DNA from: Aureococcus anophagefferens
Lineage: Eukaryota; Sar; Pelagophyceae; Pelagomonadales; Pelagomonadaceae
Assembly: GCF_000186865.1 (NCBI RefSeq)
Contig: NW_008705567.1
Location: forward strand, 1,048,273 to 1,103,846
Direction of reading: 5' to 3'
DNA length: 55,574 nt
Shown here: positions 25,943 through 34,787 of the stretch, piece after piece
Layout of the letters: every line of letters starts with the position of its first letter
How positions within the stretch are numbered: the stretch's first letter is position 1
Made by a program: the position numbers and the translations under genes
Notes under the pieces: model-generated
Database searches by the model: none
Seen by the model: only the letters and a program-made list of their open reading frames with translations
What the model was told of the DNA's origin: nothing

Positions 25943-26907
25943 NNNNNNNNNNNNNNNNNNNNNNNNNNNNNNNNNNNNNNNNNNNNNNNNNNNNNNNNNN
26001 NNNNNNNNNNNNNNNNNNNNNNNNNNNNNNNNNNNNNNNNNNNNNNNNNNNNNNNNNNNNNNNNNNNNNNNNNNNNNNNNNNNNNNNNNNNNNNNNNNNN
26101 NNNNNNNNNNNNNNNNNNNNNNNNNNNNNNNNNNNNNNNNNNNNNNNNNNNNNNNNNNNNNNNNNNNNNNNNNNNNNNNNNNNNNNNNNNNNNNNNNNNN
26201 NNNNNNNNNNNNNNNNNNNNNNNNNNNNNNNNNNNNNNNNNNNNNNNNNNNNNNNNNNNNNNNNNNNNNNNNNNNNNNNNNNNNNNNNNNNNNNNNNNNN
26301 NNNNNNNNNNNNNNNNNNNNNNNNNNNNNNNNNNNNNNNNNNNNNNNNNNNNNNNNNNNNNNNNNNNNNNNNNNNNNNNNNNNNNNNNNNNNNNNNNNNN
26401 NNNNNNNNNNNNNNNNNNNNNNNNNNNNNNNNNNNNNNNNNNNNNNNNNNNNNNNNNNNNNNNNNNNNNNNNNNNNNNNNNNNNNNNNNNNNNNNNNNNN
26501 NNNNNNNNNNNNNNNNNNNNNNNNNNNNNNNNNNNNNNNNNNNNNNNNNNNNNNNNNNNNNNNNNNNNNNNNNNNNNNNNNNNNNNNNNNNNNNNNNNNN
26601 NNNNNNNNNNNNNNNNNNNNNNNNNNNNNNNNNNNNNNNNNNNNNNNNNNNNNNNNNNNNNNNNNNNNNNNNNNNNNNNNNNNNNNNNNNNNNNNNNNNN
26701 NNNNNNNNNNNNNNNNNNNNNNNNNNNNNNNNNNNNNNNNNNNNNNNNNNNNNNNNNNNNNNNNNNNNNNNNNNNNNNNNNNNNNNNNNNNNNNNNNNNN
26801 NNNNNNNNNNNNNNNNNNNNNNNNNNNNNNNNNNNNNNNNNNNNNNNNNNNNNNNNNNNNNNNNNNNNNNNNNNNNNNNNNNNNNNNNNNNNNNNNNNNN
26901 NNNNNNN
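25943..26907. other. Assembly gap (run of N)
   Basis: 965 undetermined bases. The Tudor-like gene enters from the left on the plus strand and another gene enters from the right on the minus strand. Open frames drawn through the gap are meaningless. Confidence 0.99.
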
Positions 26908-27233
26908 CCGTCGGCGCCGCGGTACCACGTATCGAGCTCGACGAAGCTCGACGTCCAACAGCACGCGGTCATCGCCGCGTCGATGGCCGCGGCGCCGACC
27001 GCGGACACGTAGAGCACAGCAAGCTGCTTGTAGGTGATGTCGGGGAAGGGCTTGTACGGCCGGCCTTGACGGCCGATGTCGGTGGGCGAGTACTGAGCGA
27101 CTCGCTGCTTGTGTCGAAGCGTCGCGGTAGGAAATCCAAGAGCGTCCTCCTGGCGCTGGGGCGGCGGCGCCGGCTTGTTCGCGTGCGCCGTGCCTGTCAT
27201 GTCGAGGTCGAGGCGCTCCACGGTGCGCTCCAT
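26908..27233 (-). CDS. Unknown protein, N-terminal part, runs into the N gap
   Basis: From ATG 27233, 108 codons are open to the gap edge. The start MERTVERLDLDMTGTAH is followed by PPPQRQEDALGFPTATLRHK, a conserved-looking QYSPTDIGRQGRPYKPFPDI and a hydrophobic segment LAVLYVSAVGAAAIDAAMTA that could be a membrane helix. I do not recognise a family. Upstream Met codons in frame exist but overlap the neighbouring plus-strand reading. Confidence 0.4.
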
Positions 27234-27258
27234 GACGGCGGCCCCGGAGCGAGGCAAG

Positions 27259-27525
27259 ATGCCCTTGCCGCTGTCGATTGGCCGTCTGGTTCGTCTCGCT
27301 GAACCGGCGGTGAAGCTTATGATGCCTCCTCCAGAGGGCAAGTGCGACGTCGACCTCTCCGACGGCAAGGTCTACGGCGCGGATTGGGCGCTCCTCTCCG
27401 ACATCAAGGAGGGCGCGCAGGCCCGGAAGCGGAAGAAGTCCAAGGACAAGACCGCGTCGGACCCGGCGAAGAAGTCCAAGAAGGCGGCCACGCCGACGAC
27501 CCAGCCGGCCGACGAGCAGCGCTGA
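27259..27525 (+). CDS. Possible small Lys-rich protein
   Basis: 88 aa from ATG 27259. An N-terminal amphipathic stretch (PLSIGRLVRLAEPAVKLMMP) is followed by CDVDLSDGKVYGADWALLSD and a Lys/Ala-rich tail ARKRKKSKDKTASDPAKKSK. The tail resembles histone-like or nucleolar tails. It overlaps the upstream region of the minus-strand gene that starts at 27233. Codon composition is plausible, but no homologue is recognised. Confidence 0.35.
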   Translation: MPLPLSIGRLVRLAEPAVKLMMPPPEGKCDVDLSDGKVYGADWALLSDIKEGAQARKRKKSKDKTASDPAKKSKKAATPTTQPADEQR

Positions 27526-27663
27526 ACCGAGGTCGCCAAGTCATGCCGAACGGCAGAACTCGCGCCTGACCACCCTTGGGCGCCTCTCGAACCGCAGGCG
27601 GCCCACGCGTCGCTCGCCGGAAAATCGGTTGTAAGGATGGTCCGTCCGAGTGCGTAGCCTGAG

Positions 27664-27689
27664 TGTCTCGACTTTCGAAAGTCGAGACA
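27664..27689. repeat. 26-bp perfect palindrome
   Basis: The half-site TGTCTCGACTTTC (27664-27676) is followed directly by its complement (27677-27689). It lies 57 bp beyond the stop of the minus-strand Pol X gene, in the gap after the small plus-strand ORF. It could form a hairpin in 3' UTR RNA or be a binding site for a dimeric protein. Confidence 0.6.
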
Positions 27690-27745
27690 GTACGACTTCC
27701 GAATCAGCTTTTCTTCGCGCCGAGGCGGCTGCGAATCGACGCGGA

Positions 27746-29026
27746 TTAGCCCGCGCCGTCAGGGTCGTGGAACTCGTAGTCCGCGACGGCGACGAGCGGC
27801 GCGCCCTCGGGCGCGTGGAGCATGACGTCGAGGTCGTGGCCGCCGACCTTGCCGCGCCGGTAGGAGCCGACGGCCGTCGACGCGAGGCCGACCTCCGCCG
27901 CCGCCGCCGCGAAGCGGCCGAGGATCGCCTCCGTCTCCTCGCGGTCCATGCGCGTCGCCGACGGGCCGACGGGCGCGAGCGCGAGGTTCGGGCGGACGTG
28001 CGGCGGGATCGCGAGCGCCGGGTCGTCGCGCCGCGCGCAGAGGTCCTCGGCGCTCGTCACGCCGCGGTTCTCGACGAGGTCGACGGCGCGCTTCTTGCCC
28101 ACGTGCATCTTCAGCGCGTTGATCTCGAAGACGACGCGGCGCACGGGGTCGCGCTGCCACTTGTAGAAGCAGTCCTCGCGGACGACGGCCGAGGGCCCGC
28201 CGAGCACGAGCTGCTCGATGTACTCGATCAAGCCGCCCGTCGCCGACGTCGACGTCGCCGAGATGTAGTGCTGCGCCTCGAGCTTCTCGCGTTCGTCGTC
28301 CCAGTTCTCGGGCGTCAGCGTCACGGGCCACGACTTGATGATCGGCGCCACGCGGTGCAAGCGCTGGATCCGCGTCGCGTAGTGCTTGATCTCGTCGGCG
28401 TTCACGGCGCCGTAGTCCCACCACTTCATCTGGTCCGCGAGCGCGCCCGTGACGGCCTTGTTGACGTCGCCCTCGACGGTGATGCGCCGCTGGCAGCAGT
28501 ACTTGGCGAGCACGCCGCGCCGCGGCGCTGCGACGGGCGGCGGCGTCGCGGGCGGCGCGGGCGCGCGCAACACGAAGTCGGCCTCGCGCGCGAGGCCGTC
28601 GGCGGCGCGCAGCGTCGTCGTCAGCCACTCGTCCGTGACGACGTGCGTCGCCTCGCCCACGTCGCCGCGGACGCGGTCGACGAGCGCGCGGTCCTTGGCG
28701 CAGGACACGACGTGCGTCGCGTCGCCGTGCCGCGCGAGCGCGCCAGCCGCGACGTCGGCGGAGGTCACGGCGACGAAGCCGGCGCCGATGCGCTCGCTCC
28801 AGAGCTTGCGCTGGAAGGGGAGCGCGTCGATGACGACGATCTTGAGGGCCGCGAACCGCGCCTGGGGCGGGAGCACCTTCTGCTTCTTCTTGGGCGCCAT
28901 GCCGTAGGCCTCGACGAGCTCGGCGTCGCGCGGGGTGGCAAGTCGCCACAGCCGGCCCTCGATGAACTTCACCGTGCCGACTCGCGGATCCGGAACGCGC
29001 GCGCGCGCCGCCGTCGCCAGCGACAT
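27746..29026 (-). CDS. BRCT-Pol X family DNA polymerase (mu/lambda/TdT-like), C-terminally truncated
   Basis: 426 aa from ATG 29026; MAPKKKQKV at 28900 is an alternative start and looks like a nuclear localisation signal. BRCT domain: ALKIVVIDALPFQRKLW ... ATHVVTDEWLTTTLRAA. Then the 8-kDa/fingers region (TRIQRLHRVAPIIKSWPVTL) and DPVRRVVFEINALKMHVGKK. The palm begins with VGSYRRGKVGGHDLDVMLHA, where HDLDVML matches the first two metal-binding Asp residues of Pol mu/TdT. The protein then ends about 25 residues later (DYEFHDPDGAG, stop), before the third catalytic Asp and the thumb. No continuing exon is visible. Either the rest lies in a missed intron-exon structure or the gene is truncated. 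Confidence 0.75.
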   Translation of the reverse strand: MSLATAARARVPDPRVGTVKFIEGRLWRLATPRDAELVEAYGMAPKKKQKVLPPQARFAALKIVVIDALPFQRKLWSERIGAGFVAVTSADVAAGALARHGDATHVVSCAKDRALVDRVRGDVGEATHVVTDEWLTTTLRAADGLAREADFVLRAPAPPATPPPVAAPRRGVLAKYCCQRRITVEGDVNKAVTGALADQMKWWDYGAVNADEIKHYATRIQRLHRVAPIIKSWPVTLTPENWDDEREKLEAQHYISATSTSATGGLIEYIEQLVLGGPSAVVREDCFYKWQRDPVRRVVFEINALKMHVGKKRAVDLVENRGVTSAEDLCARRDDPALAIPPHVRPNLALAPVGPSATRMDREETEAILGRFAAAAAEVGLASTAVGSYRRGKVGGHDLDVMLHAPEGAPLVAVADYEFHDPDGAG

Positions 29027-29126
29027 GCGCCCGGAACCGACGAGCCTGGGGGTCGATCTCAAATCGAGTCCCACGCACGCGTCGGAGACCAGCACTTACA
29101 AGCGGCGGGGGCGGGAGGGCGTGCGT

Positions 29127-30512
29127 CTACGACGGCGGCGTGTAGCCGGGGTAGCAGAACGCGGCGACGCGCTCCGCGTCGGCGCGCGCGCGCGCGCGCG
29201 CCTCGGCGATGTCCTGCGCGGGGAGGTCGAGCTTGTCGACGATGCAGACGGTGACGATGTTGCAGTTCGGGCAGCAGGTGAGGCAGCGGTGGTAGTACGT
29301 GACGGAGCCATCCGAATTCACGACCTGCCAGTGCTCAAATACGCGTTTCTTCGTCATACACTTGCACACGAAGCACATGACCGCCTCCGGCGGGTTACAG
29401 TAATTCGCGTGCCACCACTTCCTGTAGCGGGCGTCGGCATGGTCGTGGCCGTTGACGCGCGCGTGATGATCGGCGAGGAGCGCGATCAGACGCTTCTGCT
29501 CGGCGTTGCGCGACGCCGAGAGGGCACCGGAACCACCACCTCGCGATTTCGGCTTGCCTTCGAGCCGCGCCTCGGCCGAGCCCTTGGATGAGACCAATGC
29601 ATTCGCGATTTGTTTTGCACGGAAGCGCTTCGCTTCCGACGAATGGCCTTGCGTCGAAAACCCAATAGGAAACCGACGGCAAGCATCCATGACAAGGCTG
29701 CGGCTCAGGTCGACGCCATTTGGCACCCCATGCGACGCGAGGAACTTCGCGTGAAGTTCCTTCTTGGGTGCGTAGATCAAAGCGGACCGCTCTTCGCGAT
29801 TCATTGGGCATGCGTCGATCATAAGCGATAAGAACTTCATCGGCTGCGACACGAGCTCGCCGTACGTCGCGCGGGCGAAGGGCACGTCGGTGAAGGGGTG
29901 CCGCTTGCCGTCGAAGGCCTCGAAGCCGCTGCCGAAGCGGATCATGCCCCCGAAGCGCAGGTTGACGCGGCGGATCGGCGGCACGGGCGCGCGGTCGTAG
30001 AAGAGATCGCCGTTCGCGCGGTCGACGGAGACGTGCGCGGGCGTCCCGTAGCGAACCAGCTCCTCGATGATGTCGCACTTGCGATCCCCACTCTTCCAGA
30101 CGCGTACACGCCCCAAAAGAGCTCTCAACGGGCCACTCCCCAGGCGGCCGAGCTCCCGCTCCGACGCGCGGCGGTAGTATCCGTCGCCGCCGACGGCGCA
30201 GCCCTCGAACTCCTTGAACGCCTCGCCGAACCCGAACGTGTTGGGGAAGGCCTCGGCGAGCGTGACGACGACGGCGCCGCGCCCGGGCGGGCCGGGCGTC
30301 AGCGGCGACGACGAGGACGAGTCGCCGCCGGCGGACGCGCCCGAGTCGTCGCCGGTCTGCGGCGGCGGCGCCTCCTCGTCGTCGGCCTCACCGTGCCGCT
30401 CCTGGGCAAACAGCACGCGCTGCTCGAGGCGCGCGGCCTCGGCCTTGTGCTCCTCGGACTTGCGCTTGAGCTCGGCGACCGGCGTGTCGCCGGTCTCTCC
30501 TGGGCCGAGCAT
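29127..30512 (-). CDS. Unknown protein with C-terminal Cys-rich (putative zinc) region
   Basis: 461 aa from ATG 30512; an in-frame ATG at 30722 would add 70 residues including CIVCSTCEGHDGHE. The middle region (AFPNTFGFGEAFKEFEG ... MIRFGSGFEAFDGKRHPF) looks folded. The C-terminal part has KWWHANYCNPPEAVMCFVCK and later YYHRCLTCCPNCNIVTVC, eight cysteines that could bind zinc. I do not recognise the family. Bases 29600-29830 are clearly richer in A/T than neighbouring genes and use codons such as GCA, TTG and AAA more often, which could mark a recently acquired gene or element. Confidence 0.5.
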   Translation of the reverse strand: MLGPGETGDTPVAELKRKSEEHKAEAARLEQRVLFAQERHGEADDEEAPPPQTGDDSGASAGGDSSSSSPLTPGPPGRGAVVVTLAEAFPNTFGFGEAFKEFEGCAVGGDGYYRRASERELGRLGSGPLRALLGRVRVWKSGDRKCDIIEELVRYGTPAHVSVDRANGDLFYDRAPVPPIRRVNLRFGGMIRFGSGFEAFDGKRHPFTDVPFARATYGELVSQPMKFLSLMIDACPMNREERSALIYAPKKELHAKFLASHGVPNGVDLSRSLVMDACRRFPIGFSTQGHSSEAKRFRAKQIANALVSSKGSAEARLEGKPKSRGGGSGALSASRNAEQKRLIALLADHHARVNGHDHADARYRKWWHANYCNPPEAVMCFVCKCMTKKRVFEHWQVVNSDGSVTYYHRCLTCCPNCNIVTVCIVDKLDLPAQDIAEARARARADAERVAAFCYPGYTPPS

Positions 30513-30859
30513 GACCTGCGCGCGGGGACACGTTCGCCCAAGACGCTCAGGGGTGCGCGTGGGACGCTGGGAGCGAGCGGCGCGGTCGGTGAGCGCTGTA
30601 GGGTCGATAGCGGCGCGGAGCTGGGCGGCGAGGGAGGCAGGTGGTGCCAGCAGGCGTCTGAGCTCGTGTCCATCGTGTCCTTCACAAGTTGAGCAGACGA
30701 TGCATTTTGTCCAACTCAACATTTGCGCCGTCGTCGCGCGCGCCCCCGGGCGCGACCGCGTCCGCATCCTCGCGCTCGCTCGGGTCGCCCTCAGCCGGGG
30801 CGGCGCGAGGCGGGGCGGCGCGAGGCGGCGCGGGCACGCTGGAGTTCGCGTCGGCGGCC

Positions 30860-31903
30860 ATGGTGTCCCTCGTCAACGCCGGCGGCGACGGCGACGACCT
30901 GCGCGACCCCGAGGCGCCGACGAACCACGACGAGCGCGCGCTCCAGGAGGGCTTCACGCTGGGCCGCGTCGTCTGGTTCGGCGGCAAGGACGACTGGTGG
31001 GGCGACTGGTGCTTCTACGTCGACAACGAGCACACGCTCATCAGCACGTGGCGCGGCCACGCGCTGCACCCCTTCGAGCGCTTCGACCGCGTCTGCTACT
31101 TCCTCTGCGTCGTCTGCTTCTCGCTCTTCATGTCGGCCTACATCCAGCACGAGCACCCCGTGCACGAGTCCCTCGCGGTCTACTGCTTCTGGGTCGCGTT
31201 CTCGTCGTTCCTGCTCGTGGTCTACGACCTGCTCCTGCGCATGCTCGCAACGTGCCCCTGCGTCCAGCCCGGCGCGGCGCTCCACGGCGTCTGCTGGCTC
31301 TGCCGCGACTGCTTCAAGGACGCGGGCAAGCAGAGCCTCTACATCGCGTCGATCTGTTCTTTGGGGCTGCTCGTCGCCGGCGTCGTGCTCGCGGTGACGG
31401 CGGACGTGGACCCGGGCATGTACTTCGCGACCTTCGGCCTCATGCGCGTCTGCTCCTACGTGGCGGAGTTCGGGCCCCTGGCCTACGGCTTCTACAGCCG
31501 CCGCGAGGGCCAGCGCGAGTACTGGCTCGAGGGCGCGCAGGGCGGCGCGTACCCGCTGGGCTTCGCGAAGCCCGACCCGCTCTTCGTCCGCGAGACGCGG
31601 ACCCACGGCGTCAAGCGCCACTGGCCGGGCTCCGTCGACAACCCCATGCACGGCGGCCGCCGCAACTCGACGGACCTCCGCCGCGATCACGCCGCGGCCG
31701 CCGCGCGCCGCGAGCGCCAGGTCGAGATGCTCAAGAAGGCCCGGGAGCAGGTGCGGTCCCAGGACATGGCCCGCGGCGCGCGCCAGCCGTCGCGGAGCCC
31801 GCCGCCCGCGACCCGCGCGCCGCCGCCGACGCGGTCCTTCGGGCCCCAGAGCGACTTCGGCGCGCCCGACGACGCCCTCGACTCCTTCGGCGCGCGCCGC
31901 TGA
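30860..31903 (+). CDS. Multi-pass membrane protein of unknown function
   Basis: 347 aa from ATG 30860. After a soluble N-terminus (ERALQEGFTLGRVVWFGGKD), it has about four hydrophobic segments: VCYFLCVVCFSLFMSAYI, SLAVYCFWVAFSSFLLVVYD, IASICSLGLLVAGVVLAV and FATFGLMRVCSYVAEFG. A Cys-rich loop (CPCVQPGAALHGVCWLCRDC) lies between segments 2 and 3. The C-terminal ~110 residues are basic and Pro/Arg-rich with a short coiled coil (RRERQVEMLKKAREQVRS). No transporter or channel signature seen. Divergent from the Cys-rich gene, with about 350 bp between their starts. Confidence 0.6.
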   Translation: MVSLVNAGGDGDDLRDPEAPTNHDERALQEGFTLGRVVWFGGKDDWWGDWCFYVDNEHTLISTWRGHALHPFERFDRVCYFLCVVCFSLFMSAYIQHEHPVHESLAVYCFWVAFSSFLLVVYDLLLRMLATCPCVQPGAALHGVCWLCRDCFKDAGKQSLYIASICSLGLLVAGVVLAVTADVDPGMYFATFGLMRVCSYVAEFGPLAYGFYSRREGQREYWLEGAQGGAYPLGFAKPDPLFVRETRTHGVKRHWPGSVDNPMHGGRRNSTDLRRDHAAAAARRERQVEMLKKAREQVRSQDMARGARQPSRSPPPATRAPPPTRSFGPQSDFGAPDDALDSFGARR

Positions 31904-31991
31904 ATGCGCCCCCCCGCCCCGAAATTAGTCTGTGCTAGAAGGCTGTGCCACCGCGTGCTACCCCCCGGCACCACATAACCGGAGTCTCGTG

Positions 31992-32633
31992 TTACCACCA
32001 CCACCACCACGACGGGACGACCGTCGCCGCGAACGCGGGCTCCGCGCACGCGCGCGCCACGTAGGCGCGCAGGTGGCCGAACTCCGCGGGCAGCTCGAGG
32101 GAGTCGTCGATGCGCCAGAGGAAGGGCAGCAGGCACGCGTCGGCCGTGGAGAAGGCGTCGCCCGCGACGTAGGCCGTCGCCGCGAGCCGCGCGTCGATCT
32201 CGCCGAGGCACGCGTCGAGCCGCGGCGACCGCTTAGCGCCGGAGCCCACGACCGCGCGGCCCGCGTCGGCGAGCGGGCCGTTGCAGAGTGTGATCATCGC
32301 GTCGGCCGCGGCCGCGTCCGCCGGCTCCAGCGCCGGCGCGAGCGCCGCGATGCGCCGCACGCACGCGTCGGACTCGCGGATGGCCTCGTCGCCGACTTTG
32401 AGGACCGGGATGTAGCCCTTGGGCGGCGAAAGCCCGCCGGCGGCCTCGACGGCCTTGAGCTGCGTCTTGTCGAAGCCGCCGCTGCCGTAGAGGTTGACCT
32501 CGACGGCCTCGTACTCGACGCCGCCGAAGCGGAGCGCGACCTCGCAGCGCTGCGCGAAGGGACACATGCGGTTCGTGTAGAGCGTCACCGCGCGCGCCAT
32601 CGTTGTCAGCAGCGCGAGGCGAAGCGGGCGCAT
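31992..32633 (-). CDS. Glutathione S-transferase-like protein (omega/lambda type)
   Basis: 213 aa from ATG 32633; ATG 32600 gives MARAVTLYTNRMCPFAQRCE, the usual GST start. CPFAQR holds the catalytic Cys typical of omega/lambda GSTs and dehydroascorbate reductases, which deglutathionylate thiols. GYIPVLKVGDEAIRESDACV contains the cis-Pro and the Glu-Ser glutathione contact. The C-terminal helical domain has YVAGDAFSTADACLLPFLWR. The last five residues are all Trp, encoded by a (TGG)5 run directly before the stop (32009-31995), an odd tail that looks like microsatellite growth into the stop codon. Confidence 0.82.
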   Translation of the reverse strand: MRPLRLALLTTMARAVTLYTNRMCPFAQRCEVALRFGGVEYEAVEVNLYGSGGFDKTQLKAVEAAGGLSPPKGYIPVLKVGDEAIRESDACVRRIAALAPALEPADAAAADAMITLCNGPLADAGRAVVGSGAKRSPRLDACLGEIDARLAATAYVAGDAFSTADACLLPFLWRIDDSLELPAEFGHLRAYVARACAEPAFAATVVPSWWWWW

Positions 32634-32784
32634 TTAGCTAGCTACAAACACGGACAGAGGCGCCGGCCAATCTGCCATGCCGCAGAGCCGGTTCAAGCAC
32701 CACTACAGCTTCATGATGCACTCGGCACCGCCGGCCTCGAACTCTGTGACGCCATAGACGCGGGCTGCCCCCTATTGCCGCGCG

Positions 32785-34779
32785 ATGGCCGACGAGGCGG
32801 CGTACCTGCTCGCGGACGAGGACGCGGGCCTGCTCGGCGGCGTGCGGGCGCAGGCGCGGCGCCGGTCGAGGAAGCGCTGGGCCCTTGGCACAACAGCAAC
32901 CCTCTGCGTCGTCGCGGGCCTCTCCCGCGACCGCGGGCGCCTGTCCGTCTGGAACTTCGCGCCGAGCGTGCTCGCGCCGGCGCTGGCGCCGCCGTTGCTG
33001 CCCGCGGGCCAGCGCTGCGGCGTGCCGGGCCTGCGGCGGGCCGAGGCGCAGGGCTTCCTCGACGAGGCGACGCGCGCGCCCGGCAGCCACCGCGCGCTGC
33101 CCTACTGGAGCAAGGCCGCGCGCGTCGACGGCTGCGAGGTCCACGCCGTGACCCTCGAGCTGCGCCACACGCACCTCGACGAGCTCGAGGCCGCCGTGCT
33201 CGCCGCGAGCACGCCGGGCCACGCGCGGTTCCGGCAATTTTGGACCGCGGACGAGGTCCGGACCCTGACGACGGACGCGGCGGACGCGGCCACCGTCGAG
33301 GCCTGGCTCGCGGGGCTGGGCCTCGAGGCCCACGCGACGCGCAGCGGCGGCTTCGTCACCGTCCAGGCGCCCGTGCACGCCATCGAGCGCATGTTCGAGT
33401 GCACGATGTTCCTGTGGGCCAAAACGCTCGCGGGCGACGGGTCCGTCTACCGCTGCGACGGCGACTACTCGCTGCCCGCGGCGGTCTACGCGTCCGTCCA
33501 CGCCGTCTACGGCGTCGCGGAGCTGCCCGTGCTCCTCGGCGGCGCGAAGCGGCACGTGGAGATTTTGGACGGGTCCGACGTCAGAGGCCACGACCGGCGG
33601 ATCACGCCGCAGAAGCTCCAGCGCTTCTACGGCATCGACGCCGAGTACATGTACGCTTCGGGCCCGCCGACGCGGGCGACCCAGGCCCTCTTCGAGACCA
33701 TCGGCCAGGAGTACTCGCCCCGGGACCTGCGGACCTTCGACGGCTTCTTCGATCTGCCGGTCCACGAGAACCTCACGTCCGTCGGCGGCCACGTCGTCGA
33801 CAGATGCGACGACCCGGGCGACTGCGCCGAGGGGAACCTGGACGTCCAGTACATGACGGCCCTCGCGCCGCGCGCGCCGACGACGTTCTTCTACGTCGAC
33901 GACGACCAGGACTTCGACGACCCCTTCGTGCTCTTCGCGATGCGCGTGTCGAACATGGAGCACCCGCCGCTCGTGACGTCCATCTCCTACGGGTCCCTGG
34001 AGACGGCGCTCGTGCCCAGCGTCATGCGGAGCTTCAACGTCGCCGCGATGAAGCTCGCGCTCATGGGCGCGACGGTCTTCGTGAGCAGCGGCGACGACGG
34101 CGTCGCGAACGTCATCTCGCGCGCGTCCCAGTGCGCCTACGCGCCGTCCTACCCGGCGTCGTCGCCCTGGGTCGTCGCGGTCGGCGCGACGACGACGACG
34201 AACGACTGGGGCGCGCGCGGCGAGGGCGAGGTCGTCTGCCAGAGCGACTACGAGGACTCCGTGATCACGTCCGGCGGCGGCTTCTCGACGGTCTTCGACG
34301 CCCACAACTACACGCGGCCCGCGGTCGACGCGTACCTCGCGTCGCACGCGCCGTTCCCGGGCTTCCGGCGCGAGGGCCGCGCGTACCCGGACGTGGCGCT
34401 GGCGGGCTACGGCTACGAGGTCGTCATCGGCGGCGATTTGTACGCGGTCTCGGGCACGTCGTGCTCGGCGCCCGCCGTCGCGGCCATGGCGTCGCTCGTC
34501 AACGCCATCCGGCTCGAGGCCGGCGCGCCGCCGCTGGGCTTCATCAACCCCGTGCTCTACTGGTCGCGCGGGGCCTTCGCGAACGACGTCACGTCCGGCT
34601 CGAACCACTGCGTGTCCCACGCGGCCCACTGCTGCTTCCAGGGCTTCAACGCGGGGCCGGGCTGGGACCCGGCGACGGGCTTCGGGAGCGTCGACTACGG
34701 CCGCTTCGAGGCGCTGTTCCTGTCGGACCTCGACGCGGCGACCATCTTCGCGGCGAAGGCGCGGCTCCGCCTCCGATAA
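32785..34779 (+). CDS. Sedolisin (S53, tripeptidyl-peptidase-like) serine protease, membrane-anchored
   Basis: 664 aa. A short acidic N-tail and the Arg-rich QARRRSRKRWALG precede a hydrophobic stretch (WALGTTATLCVVAGL), suggesting a type II signal anchor or signal peptide. Residues ~110-240 are the pro-domain (DELEAAVLAASTPGHARFRQ, TVQAPVHAIERMFECTMF). The catalytic Glu349 and Asp353 lie in EGNLDVQYM; the nucleophile Ser559 is in SGTSCSAPAVAAM. The calcium site is in the C-terminal GPGWDPATGFGSVDY. All fits an active acid protease of lysosome, vacuole or cell surface. Its stop is 8 bp from that of the convergent gene. Confidence 0.9.
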   Translation: MADEAAYLLADEDAGLLGGVRAQARRRSRKRWALGTTATLCVVAGLSRDRGRLSVWNFAPSVLAPALAPPLLPAGQRCGVPGLRRAEAQGFLDEATRAPGSHRALPYWSKAARVDGCEVHAVTLELRHTHLDELEAAVLAASTPGHARFRQFWTADEVRTLTTDAADAATVEAWLAGLGLEAHATRSGGFVTVQAPVHAIERMFECTMFLWAKTLAGDGSVYRCDGDYSLPAAVYASVHAVYGVAELPVLLGGAKRHVEILDGSDVRGHDRRITPQKLQRFYGIDAEYMYASGPPTRATQALFETIGQEYSPRDLRTFDGFFDLPVHENLTSVGGHVVDRCDDPGDCAEGNLDVQYMTALAPRAPTTFFYVDDDQDFDDPFVLFAMRVSNMEHPPLVTSISYGSLETALVPSVMRSFNVAAMKLALMGATVFVSSGDDGVANVISRASQCAYAPSYPASSPWVVAVGATTTTNDWGARGEGEVVCQSDYEDSVITSGGGFSTVFDAHNYTRPAVDAYLASHAPFPGFRREGRAYPDVALAGYGYEVVIGGDLYAVSGTSCSAPAVAAMASLVNAIRLEAGAPPLGFINPVLYWSRGAFANDVTSGSNHCVSHAAHCCFQGFNAGPGWDPATGFGSVDYGRFEALFLSDLDAATIFAAKARLRLR

Positions 34780-34787
34780 AAAGGGCG

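Noticed and set aside
25447..27368. Open frames running through the N block
   Set aside because: Undetermined bases cannot contain stops; only the parts outside 25943-26907 were considered.
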